Part shown: piece by piece, positions 1 to 7,443 of the stretch
Layout of the letters: every line of letters starts with the position of its first letter
How positions within the stretch are numbered: position 1 is the stretch's first letter
NCBI RefSeq assembly: GCF_902168135.1
Contig: NZ_CABHOL010000015.1
Span: 434,001-498,000, forward strand
Direction of reading: 5' to 3'
Length of the DNA stretch: 64,000 nucleotides
Source: an uncultured Fluviicola sp.
GTDB taxonomy: Bacteria > Bacteroidota > Bacteroidia > Flavobacteriales_D > Crocinitomicaceae
Notes under the pieces: model-generated
Database searches by the model: none
Seen by the model: only the letters and a program-made list of their open reading frames with translations
What the model was told of the DNA's origin: nothing
Made by a program: the position numbers and the translations under genes

Positions 1-27
1 TTTCAGTTGTCCCTCATCACATTCAGT

Positions 28-80
28 TCTCACACTCACACTGAAAAGAAAAAGAGATCAGAGCGAGTTTGAGTGTGAGA
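28..80. repeat. imperfect inverted repeat left of the tRNA
   Basis: Two 11-base arms (28-38 and 70-80) are exact reverse complements separated by 31 bases. The spacer is purine-rich. No coding region with recognisable features is visible in 1-89. It could be part of an intergenic repeat or a weak hairpin; its role is unknown. Confidence 0.35.
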
Positions 81-89
81 GAAGAGGGC

Positions 90-137
90 AAAAAGAAAAA
101 GAGCATTCAACTTGCGTCAAATGCTCTTTTTCTTTTT
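90..137 (-). terminator. strong hairpin terminator of tRNA-Leu
   Basis: An 18-base arm (90-107) is perfectly complementary to 120-137 around a 12-base loop. Read on the minus strand the hairpin starts at the final A of the tRNA CCA end and finishes in a T-rich arm (TTTTTCTTTTT). That is the expected form of a factor-independent terminator placed directly after the tRNA. Confidence 0.8.
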
Positions 138-221
138 GGTACCTCGGGCCGGAATCGAACCGGCACACCCGAAAGTACAGGATTTTGAATCCAGCGCGTC
201 TACCAGTTCCGCCACCGAGGC
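137..221 (-). tRNA. tRNA-Leu (anticodon CAA)
   Basis: Read on the minus strand from 221, the sequence folds as a class II tRNA. The acceptor arm is GCCTCGG/CCGAGGT with a G-U closing pair. The D arm contains GGTAGACGC, the anticodon loop is TTCAAAA with CAA at 185-187, the variable arm is long (Leu/Ser/Tyr type), and the T arm is GCCGG-TTCGATT-CCGGC. CCA is encoded. The anticodon CAA reads UUG, so this is tRNA-Leu. The anticodon stem has one T-T mismatch (second pair). A hairpin terminator follows immediately. Confidence 0.93.
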
Positions 222-323
222 ATTTCAATTTGCTGTCGGACTGACAGCATCACTTACCATTGTAAGCGGGTGCAAAAATAAGGAATTATTTTAATTCAGC
301 AAGCATATGAAAAAAAATCCTGC

Positions 324-2393
324 TTATTTAATAATTTTCAACATCGCCCGTTCATCGCCTTTTACCAGTTCTATGAAGTAAACGCCGTTCGATAATTCCT
401 GAAGATCAGTGATGGTTAATGATTTGTCATAAACGGATTCTTCAGAAATCTTCTGTGTTTTGATGATTCTCCCGGAACCGTCGCGGATTGCCAATTGCGC
501 ACCTGCTAAATCTCCCTGTGTCCATTCAATCGTAATAATCGAAGAAAAGGGGTTCGGATACGCTGTGATCTTGTTCGCATTTACCAAATCCTGCATTCCC
601 ATCATGCTGCATCCGTTCAATGTTCCGGGCATATTTGCATCCAGCCAGGTCAGTCTTCTGTGGAACCAGTCTTTCAAACGCTGTACTTCTTCTGCATAAG
701 TCTGACTTGGAGCTTGTACCTCCGGAGTTCCGGTTGCGCTTCCCAGATGTCCCCAGGTTTGATAGTGCCACGCCTGGCTTTCATTCACTGCTTGTGCAAC
801 GGAATCAATTTTCCCATTGATATAGGATTCTTTCAAAATACTTCTGCGCAAATCGTCATAGCGGCAACGCAATTCATTGGCAAAAAGGGTGTCTTCCAGC
901 AAACGGATGTACCATCCCGGAGCATCTACATCCTGGTCGCATGCTCCGTAAATAAATTGAGAACCGTCTTCCGAACCGCCCCACATGTCTTTTTCCGCCC
1001 AGTCAAAATCCCAAACCGGACCTGCCTTCAATTTCTTGACAGTTCCGTCACTCTTATCCTGATCTTTCGAGAAAAAGCGGCTTTTCTTAAATCCGTCGCC
1101 ATTTCTGCAAACTTCGTTAACGATAAAATAATCAATGAAAGAAGGAACGTCGATATAGGCGCGGTACCCCAAACCCGGATGCGCAAAATTGGATCCGTAC
1201 AAGGCATTTTCATAATCGTCGATAAAATTTTGGATATACGTTTTTTGCTGCAACACGATTTCATCCGGTTTCGGATAAACATATACCATGTGGATATCAA
1301 GACCCGGAAACCCAATCGGGCTGTGGCTCAATTGCCAGGAATTATCGTTGTCCCAGTAATCAATTTTCAAAATGTAACCGCCCGTCAGGTCAATACCCGT
1401 AATTTCCTGCGGTTCCAATTTGTTCACGTCCACCCGGTTGTTGTCTCGTTTAATCTTTTCTCCTAACAAATAGATTCCCTGGTATTCTCCATTCAATACC
1501 ACATCGACCAAACGCATGCGCGTGGCATAATTGCCCATTGAATCGAAGATGTGGAACGGAAGAATGTTGCGCGCGAAGGATTTATCATTGTAATTTGCCA
1601 GCAAAACCCAATCGCTCTCTGCAGGCATTCCAAGCAAAGAAGAGTCAATGACATTCCCGTTTACATCCCAGGTTTCAAAAGCATATGGTTTTTGCGGAAG
1701 TGACAGGGAATAATTCCCGCGGTACTCAATCCCGATCTTTCCGTTGTAATCGTTCGGTGCATCGGTCATGTAATTTCGAATGCCTTGTCCGTTGAAGCGG
1801 ATTTTCATGTCTGCCATGACTTTCGGGTCATTCTGAATGACGTTTCCGTTGGTGTTGATTTCTACAATAGGTAAAAGCGATGATGAAAAAGCAAAATATC
1901 CGGCCGGATTATTCCCGAAAGTGACTGAAAAAGAGATCACATTTCCCTCGTCAGCACCATAATTGTCGTTCACACGCAATTTCCAGCTTCCATTCGGGTT
2001 TTGTCCGTTGTTGACCAATCCCATTTGTCCCAAAGGTTTAAATGTCCCGGTAAATGGAGCTATTCCGGAAGATAGACTTGCCGCCGCATCAGCATTCAAA
2101 CAAGTATTGGTGAAATTGTCGTCTCCGCCGCCGATATTGGAAAAAAGTAAACCGGTAGTTCCGTCCGGAGCTACAATCCAAACAGTCAAATCGGCATTGT
2201 AAGTATGTTCGAGGTTGATACAGACAGTTTCCAACCCAAAATTGACGGTATCAATACTTGCCGGAAGGCCGGAAACGGTTACCGGAATGTCAATGGTTGC
2301 GTTGTCATTGATGGGACCGCTGCCGCCTGTAAATGTTTGGCAAAACACAGTGTATGAAATGCTTACGAATAAGCAAAGGAGAGTATGTTTCAT
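324..2393 (-). CDS. secreted CotH-kinase-family protein with P-domain and T9SS sorting domain
   Basis: A 689-residue exported protein. The signal peptide (1-18) is followed by Gln19. Residues about 25-160 resemble the P/homo-B domain of proprotein convertases (SWKLRVNDNYGADEG at 136-150). Residues about 175-600 match the CotH kinase family: NGEYQGIYLLGEKIKRD near 301-317 and GPVWDFDWAE near 460 are the expected conserved blocks. The C-terminus starts at YPNPFSS and ends KIIK, typical of the type A T9SS sorting domain, so the protein is probably delivered to the cell surface. CotH kinases phosphorylate proteins, as in Bacillus spore coats; the substrate here is unknown. It stands alone, ending about 100 bases upstream of the tRNA. 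Confidence 0.85.
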   Translation of the reverse strand: MKHTLLCLFVSISYTVFCQTFTGGSGPINDNATIDIPVTVSGLPASIDTVNFGLETVCINLEHTYNADLTVWIVAPDGTTGLLFSNIGGGDDNFTNTCLNADAAASLSSGIAPFTGTFKPLGQMGLVNNGQNPNGSWKLRVNDNYGADEGNVISFSVTFGNNPAGYFAFSSSLLPIVEINTNGNVIQNDPKVMADMKIRFNGQGIRNYMTDAPNDYNGKIGIEYRGNYSLSLPQKPYAFETWDVNGNVIDSSLLGMPAESDWVLLANYNDKSFARNILPFHIFDSMGNYATRMRLVDVVLNGEYQGIYLLGEKIKRDNNRVDVNKLEPQEITGIDLTGGYILKIDYWDNDNSWQLSHSPIGFPGLDIHMVYVYPKPDEIVLQQKTYIQNFIDDYENALYGSNFAHPGLGYRAYIDVPSFIDYFIVNEVCRNGDGFKKSRFFSKDQDKSDGTVKKLKAGPVWDFDWAEKDMWGGSEDGSQFIYGACDQDVDAPGWYIRLLEDTLFANELRCRYDDLRRSILKESYINGKIDSVAQAVNESQAWHYQTWGHLGSATGTPEVQAPSQTYAEEVQRLKDWFHRRLTWLDANMPGTLNGCSMMGMQDLVNANKITAYPNPFSSIITIEWTQGDLAGAQLAIRDGSGRIIKTQKISEESVYDKSLTITDLQELSNGVYFIELVKGDERAMLKIIK

Positions 2394-2497
2394 GTTTTCG
2401 TAGTTCGAAAGCGAATGTAATTAAAATTGACTTAACGATTTCTTAATATTGGGTTTTAACACTGTGAAATACAAAAGATCAGTAACTTTCATTCTTT

Positions 2498-2589
2498 ACC
2501 GTGAAGGGCGCGGAGTCGCAAAGAAAAGGAGAGTTAAATTATTCTGAATTCCTTCTCCGAATTCTTTGTGTTCTTTGTCTCTTTGCGGT
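2498..2589. repeat. degenerate intergenic inverted repeat (CTTTGTG/CTTTGCG type)
   Basis: Arms at 2498-2531 and 2555-2589 are imperfect reverse complements, with many matches over about 34 bases (ACCG..AAG....CAAAGAA..GGAG). The right arm is built from the short words TTCTTTGTG, TTCTTTGTC and TCTTTGCGG. The hairpin sits between the divergent CotH and hutI genes and ends about ten bases before the hutI promoter box. A similar, more decayed text occurs at 7257-7413. Confidence 0.5.
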
Positions 2590-2599
2590 TTCAGATTAG

Positions 2600-2607
2600 T
2601 ATCTTTG
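2600..2607 (+). promoter_or_regulatory. -7 box of hutI promoter
   Basis: TATCTTTG matches the Bacteroidota -7 consensus TAnnTTTG. A TTTG 22 bases upstream, inside the preceding repeat, could serve as the -33 element. The predicted start lies roughly 15 bases before the hutI ATG at 2628. This rests on consensus matching only. Confidence 0.5.
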
Positions 2608-2627
2608 AGGTCTGAAACACAAAAGCA

Positions 2628-3860
2628 ATGGCGAAAATCCTCATCAAAAATATTCATACGCTTTACCAGGCAGGAGAAGACTTTCCGGAAATGATCTGCG
2701 GTGACGCGATGAAACACGTTCCCAGTATTCAAAATGCTTTTTTGGCGTTGGAAGATGGTGTTATCATGGCATACGGTTCTATGGAAGACTGGGAAGGAAT
2801 CACGGACTGGCGGGGTGTGGAAGTTATCGATGCCGAAGGCCAGAGTGTAATGCCGGCATTTTGCGATCCGCACACACACACCGTTTTCGCACGCACACGT
2901 GAAGAAGAGTTCGTAGACCGGATCAACGGATTGACTTACGAAGAAATTGCCCTGAAAGGTGGTGGAATTTTGAACTCAGCTCGCAGACTGGGTGAACTTT
3001 CGGAAGAAGAATTGTTCCAGGAAGCCTTGAAGCGTATCCATAAAATGAAGGCAAACGGAACAGGTGCCGTTGAAATTAAATCCGGGTACGGACTTTCTGT
3101 AGAAGCTGAATTGAAGATCCTTCGTGTAATCAAGCGTTTGAAGCAGGAAGCAGGAATTGCAGTCAAAGCTACTTTTTTGGGAGCGCATGCTTTCCCGAAG
3201 GAATACAAGGAAAATCACCAGGCTTACATTGATTTGATCGTGAACGAAATGCTTCCGCTCATTGCGAAAGAAGGCCTTGCTGATTACATTGATGTGTTCT
3301 GTGAACGCAATTATTTCTCCGTGGAAGAAATGCAGTACATCCTCTCCGAAGGAAAAAAAGCAGGATTAATTCCGAAGGTGCACGTCAACCAGTTCTCCAT
3401 TATGGGTGGAGTAAAAGCAGCTGTTGAATTGGGAGCTCTTTCTGTGGATCATTTGGAAGAATCCAATGACGAAGATATTGAAGTGTTGAAAGGCAGTGGT
3501 TGTATGCCGACTTTCCTGCCGGGTTGTTCTCATTTCATCAGCATTCCATATGGAAATGCACGGAAATTCATAGCGGAAGGACTTCCGGTTGCACTGGCAA
3601 CAGATTACAATCCGGGAACCACTCCCTGCGACAATATGCAGCAAATCTTTTCACTGGCATGCGTTAAAATGCGCCTCACTCCGGAAGAAGCTCTGAATGC
3701 TCTGACCATCAATGCGGCTTACGCCATGGGATTATCCAAAACACACGGAACGATTTCACTTGGAAAGTCCACACCGGTCATTTTAACAAAACCGATTGAT
3801 TCTCTGGCATATATTCCTTATGCATTTGGAGAAAATCATGTAGACAGACTCATTTTTTAG
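2628..3860 (+). CDS. hutI: imidazolonepropionase
   Basis: A 410-residue amidohydrolase that opens 4-imidazolone-5-propionate to N-formimino-L-glutamate, the third step of histidine degradation, in the cytoplasm. The metal-binding HxH is in FCDPHTHTVF (His82, His84). Further family blocks are KVHVNQFS, SVDHLEE and ATDYNPGTTP near residues 250-330. Length is normal for HutI and the ATG start is supported by an upstream -7 box. hutH, hutU and hutG are not adjacent, so the rest of the pathway must be elsewhere. The next gene starts 65 bases downstream and is functionally unrelated. Confidence 0.93.
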   Translation: MAKILIKNIHTLYQAGEDFPEMICGDAMKHVPSIQNAFLALEDGVIMAYGSMEDWEGITDWRGVEVIDAEGQSVMPAFCDPHTHTVFARTREEEFVDRINGLTYEEIALKGGGILNSARRLGELSEEELFQEALKRIHKMKANGTGAVEIKSGYGLSVEAELKILRVIKRLKQEAGIAVKATFLGAHAFPKEYKENHQAYIDLIVNEMLPLIAKEGLADYIDVFCERNYFSVEEMQYILSEGKKAGLIPKVHVNQFSIMGGVKAAVELGALSVDHLEESNDEDIEVLKGSGCMPTFLPGCSHFISIPYGNARKFIAEGLPVALATDYNPGTTPCDNMQQIFSLACVKMRLTPEEALNALTINAAYAMGLSKTHGTISLGKSTPVILTKPIDSLAYIPYAFGENHVDRLIF

Positions 3861-3925
3861 TAATTTTGGGATTGTTTAACTTACTGGAAACAAACGACTA
3901 ATTGTTTTTTAGCACCTTAGCGACT

Positions 3926-5140
3926 ATGTACAAAATTGGATGTTTACTTTTTCTCCTCAGCTGCTTCCCCGTTTTTGGACAGGAAAGCGACAAAGAGTAC
4001 CAGTTGTTGTGGGAAGTCAAACCACCCAAATCGAAGAAAGTCAGCTATGTTTTCGGAAGTATGCATTCCAACGACCCGCGTCTGTTCAATTTTCCGGATT
4101 CCCTGTATACCGCTTTTGTCAGTGTGGAAGCAGTGGTGCTTGAAACGGATGTGACCCAGATTTACGATCAATATGACGTGCGGCTGAATTTGTTCAATTT
4201 TGACCTGTTCGATAAAAAACGCTCGTTTGCGAGTTCCCGGAAAGCTACTCAAACAGTTTATGGCTCCGAAGACGGAAGGCCGCAATTTTTGGATGCTTAT
4301 TTTCAACAAACGGGTTATTGCGGCGGAAAAGGGTTTTACCAGCTGGAAACGGTTCAGGACCAATTGAAACTGGCAGAGAATCCCGAACTTTTCAATACAC
4401 GGACAGCAATCAATGGCTTGTTCTTTACAAAGGAAGCTTTCATTCAAACCTACATCAACGGGGATATTGCTTCACTTACGAATATGTTGAAGTCGCAATT
4501 TAAAAGCTCTCCCGAAGCATACGACGAATTGATTACCAAACGGAATCAGACCATGGTAAAAGGATTGGATACATTAATGCGTAAACGAACCGTTTTCTGC
4601 GCTATAGGTTCCGGTCATTTATACGGATCAGACGGTGTTTTGCAGTTGCTGCGGCAGAAAGGATTCCAGGTCAGGGCTGTAAAAGCTACTTACAGCAACA
4701 TCGTTTCTGCGGAAAAAAAACTCGTTCAGTCGTGGAGGTCCTATGCCGTTGCCGATGAAGAAGACTCGTTTCGAATGACCTTCGGCGGAAAACCGACCAA
4801 ACTGGAAGAGGAGGATAAACAGCATTACATCTACCAGGAACTGGGGCAGGGAAATACTTTCGAGTTATTTATTCATACTTCTTCAGACTATTTGGATGAC
4901 AACCGCTACCGTTTCCTGGAGAATGAATTTGCACGGACCAGGGAGTTTGTATTGGATGAAGGAGCAAAGGGGATTGAAGGGTTGGTTTTGGACCCAATCA
5001 AGGGATACCAGTGGAAACGCCTGATCCAGTTTGGAAACGTATGTTACGAACTTGTCTGTTACGGCGGAAACAAATTCATGCATTCGGACCGACCAACCAA
5101 ATTCTTCCAAAAGTTTGAGATTCTGACAGAAAAGGAGTAA
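3926..5140 (+). CDS. TraB/GumN-family exported protein with extra C-terminal domain
   Basis: A 404-residue protein. The start is placed at the ATG at 3926 because it gives a clean signal peptide (MYKIGCLLFLLSCFPVFG, then Gln); a TTG eight codons upstream would extend it needlessly. Residues about 30-260 match the TraB/GumN family (YVFGSMHS near the start, AIGSGHLYGSDGV before the end), which carries paired Gly-His type motifs. About 140 further residues follow that I do not recognise (contains WRSYAVADEEDSFRMTF). Family function is poorly defined; a periplasmic metal-dependent hydrolase role has been suggested. A TAATTTTG box at 3861-3868, right after hutI, may be its promoter. Confidence 0.7.
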   Translation: MYKIGCLLFLLSCFPVFGQESDKEYQLLWEVKPPKSKKVSYVFGSMHSNDPRLFNFPDSLYTAFVSVEAVVLETDVTQIYDQYDVRLNLFNFDLFDKKRSFASSRKATQTVYGSEDGRPQFLDAYFQQTGYCGGKGFYQLETVQDQLKLAENPELFNTRTAINGLFFTKEAFIQTYINGDIASLTNMLKSQFKSSPEAYDELITKRNQTMVKGLDTLMRKRTVFCAIGSGHLYGSDGVLQLLRQKGFQVRAVKATYSNIVSAEKKLVQSWRSYAVADEEDSFRMTFGGKPTKLEEEDKQHYIYQELGQGNTFELFIHTSSDYLDDNRYRFLENEFARTREFVLDEGAKGIEGLVLDPIKGYQWKRLIQFGNVCYELVCYGGNKFMHSDRPTKFFQKFEILTEKE

Positions 5141-5225
5141 CCAACAACGCATTGTTTATTCATTTTTCGCAATCTTCAAATGAATTTATCGGATACCTGT
5201 AATTTCGATTCACTAATTGCGAATC

Positions 5226-6347
5226 ATGATTGAAAGAATACTCGAACCGATCCTCCGTAAAAAATGCGAAGAAAGTAAAATCGTTGTTCTGAAAGGGGCT
5301 CGAAGAACGGGAAGACTTACGCTTGTTTCCCGGATCATCAACCTGGAAGATCCCACAATAGGCATCATAGACTGTTCGAATAAAAAGGAGCGGAAAGCGA
5401 TGAACGAGCCGGAAGCATTGAGAGCCTTCAGCCGGGACAAGAAAGTAGTCATAATCCGCGATGCGCAATTGTTGGAAAACCTGCAGGAGTTTATTGATTT
5501 CGCTATCGAGCTCGACTCTTTGGAAAACCTGTTGCTGATCTGTTCCTTCGAACCGGAATTACACGAAGATTTGTGGGAAGCATTACGTGAACAGGGACTG
5601 GAATTAAATTTATTCCCGCTTTCTTACCCGGAAAGTGCTAAATTCCATGGCCTGGTGCAGGAAGATAAAATGCTGGAGCAGCGCTTGATTTACGGTTACT
5701 ACCCGGAAGTAGTTACGAACGAAGATCAGGCAGAGAAGCTGGTTTCTGAAATCATTGAATCAAGTATATTTACCCAATTGGGAGCTTCCGAGCGGATTAA
5801 TAAGAAAGAGAATCTCATCAAATTACTGAGGCACCTGGCCTTTAACATCGGGAAGGTTATCAGTTTCAATGATCTGGGAAAAAAATGCGGATTGGATAAT
5901 GAAACCGTGGAGCGCTATGTGAAATTATTCGCGAAAGCAAATTTGCTTGTACTGATCTCCTCTTACAACAACGGACATCGTTACGAATTGAAAAAAAGCC
6001 ACGTAGTCTATTTCCTGGATAATGGAATCCGCAATGCCCTGATCCGCGCATTTCAACCGCTTGAATTCCGCAATGATGCAGAAGAGCTCTGGAAGAATTT
6101 TGTGATCAGTGAGCGCTTTAAAGCCAATGAATATGCGGGTAGAAAACCGGAAGTGTTCTTTTGGCTCACGCATACCAAGCAGGAGGTCGATTATTTGGAG
6201 ATCACAAACGGTGAGGCCTTCGGTGCAAAAATGAGCTGGGAAGATTCGAAAAAGATCAAAATCCCGGCTTCGTTCAGTGAATTGTATCCGCAAATCAAAG
6301 TGACAGGAATTAACAAAAAGACTTTCTGGACATTCCTCCGAAAATAG
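5226..6347 (+). CDS. AAA-type ATP-binding protein with DUF4143, degenerate nucleotide motifs
   Basis: A 373-residue cytosolic protein. ATG at 5226 is preferred to TTG at 5217. The layout is that of the common AAA_14/DUF4143 ATPases: P-loop region at about 20-35, a Walker-B-like strand (KVVIIRDAQLL) near 80, a linker and helix-turn-helix-like region, and a C-terminal block (FFWLTHTKQEVDYLEI) matching the nuclease-like tail. The usual P-loop GPRQTGKTT reads GARRTGRLT, so the invariant Lys is Arg, and the Walker B acidic pair DE is DA. ATP hydrolysis is therefore doubtful. Substrate and role are unknown. It stands between unrelated genes. Confidence 0.7.
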   Translation: MIERILEPILRKKCEESKIVVLKGARRTGRLTLVSRIINLEDPTIGIIDCSNKKERKAMNEPEALRAFSRDKKVVIIRDAQLLENLQEFIDFAIELDSLENLLLICSFEPELHEDLWEALREQGLELNLFPLSYPESAKFHGLVQEDKMLEQRLIYGYYPEVVTNEDQAEKLVSEIIESSIFTQLGASERINKKENLIKLLRHLAFNIGKVISFNDLGKKCGLDNETVERYVKLFAKANLLVLISSYNNGHRYELKKSHVVYFLDNGIRNALIRAFQPLEFRNDAEELWKNFVISERFKANEYAGRKPEVFFWLTHTKQEVDYLEITNGEAFGAKMSWEDSKKIKIPASFSELYPQIKVTGINKKTFWTFLRK

Positions 6348-6480
6348 CTACCACGAAGCACCTTTAGGTTTCAAAGAATGAGCGGAGCGAAAAAGAATCG
6401 ATTTAGCTCCATTTTCACGAAAAAATAACACGACTTCTCGATTTTCTTCAGTAATTTCACTCAACTCGATAAATCACACA

Positions 6481-7251
6481 ATGAAGACAAAATCAGAAAT
6501 CGTAGAGAACTGGCTTCCGCGTTATACCGGAGAAGAACTGAAAAACTTCGGGGAATACATCCTTATCTGTAACTTTCTGAATTACGTGGAAAAGTTTGCA
6601 GACATGTACGAGGTAGAAGTTATCGGGAAAAATAAACCGATGCAGTGTGCAACAGCTCATGGAATTACCATTATCAATTTCGGAATGGGAAGTGCATCCG
6701 CAGCTACGGTAATGGACCTGTTGTCAGCAATCAAACCAAAAGCAGTTTTGTTTCTCGGAAAATGCGGTGGCTTGAAAAGTAAAAGTGAAGTCGGGGATTT
6801 GATCCTGCCGATTGCGGCCATTCGCGGAGAAGGAACAAGCAATGACTACTTTCCGTCGGAAGTACCGGCCCTGCCTGCCTTCGCATTGCAGAAAGCGATT
6901 TCTACAACCATTCGTGATTCCGGGTTCGATTACTGGACTGGAACGTGTTATACGACCAACCGCAGGGTTTGGGAACACGATGATAAGTTCAAGGAATATC
7001 TGAGCAGCATACGCGCAATGGCAATTGATATGGAAACAGCTACCATTTTCATGGTTGGTTTTGCCAATAAGATTCCAACTGGAGCATTGCTTTTGGTAAG
7101 TGATCAGCCAATGACACCGGAAGGAGTGAAAACCAGCGAAAGCGACTCAAAAGTAACTACCGGATTCGTAGATAAACATCTCATGATCGGGATTGACTCT
7201 TTGAAACAGCTTATCAATAACGGACATACGGTAAAACACCTGCGTTTCTAA
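6481..7251 (+). CDS. amn: AMP nucleosidase
   Basis: A 256-residue cytosolic enzyme of the purine nucleoside phosphorylase fold, hydrolysing AMP to adenine and ribose 5-phosphate. Visible family features are a Gly-rich strand (INFGMGSASAATVMDLL), AVLFLGKCGGL near 85-95, GDLILPIAAIRGEG, and the late segment MAIDMETATIFMVGFA, which carries the base- and ribose-binding Met-Glu pair. It is the short form common in Bacteroidota, lacking the long N-terminal regulatory domain of the Escherichia coli enzyme. Single gene with a TAATTTCA box about 25 bases upstream of the ATG. Confidence 0.9.
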   Translation: MKTKSEIVENWLPRYTGEELKNFGEYILICNFLNYVEKFADMYEVEVIGKNKPMQCATAHGITIINFGMGSASAATVMDLLSAIKPKAVLFLGKCGGLKSKSEVGDLILPIAAIRGEGTSNDYFPSEVPALPAFALQKAISTTIRDSGFDYWTGTCYTTNRRVWEHDDKFKEYLSSIRAMAIDMETATIFMVGFANKIPTGALLLVSDQPMTPEGVKTSESDSKVTTGFVDKHLMIGIDSLKQLINNGHTVKHLRF

Positions 7252-7256
7252 TGTTG

Positions 7257-7413
7257 AACCACTAAGCCCACGAGGTTATTTTAATGAACTTCTTTGTGTC
7301 TTTATAACATGCCTTTGCATCAGCATAGGATTGGTTTACCGTATATTCCTTGTGTGCTGGGTGTTCTTTTATGGTAAAAAATCTGCGTCTCTCTGCGCTC
7401 TTCTGCGGGAAAC
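7257..7413. repeat. decayed intergenic repeat text
   Basis: AACCACTAAGCCCACGAGG at 7257-7275 and CTTCTTTGTGTCTTTATAAC at 7289-7308 are loosely complementary. At 7379-7411 there is a run of TCTGCG words (TCTGCGTCTCTCTGCGCTC). These resemble the words in the 2498-2589 repeat. The rest of the amn-GH92 gap shows nothing recognisable. Confidence 0.35.
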
Positions 7414-7443
7414 AATTGGTATATTCGGGAAAAATCGAAGTCC

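Noticed and set aside
112-294. 60-codon plus-strand ORF across the tRNA
   Set aside because: It lies over the tRNA-Leu gene and its terminator on the opposite strand and has no protein-like features.
660-1466. 268-codon plus-strand ORF inside the CotH-like gene
   Set aside because: Antisense shadow of a well-supported gene; composition reflects reverse-complement codon bias, and no family motif is visible.
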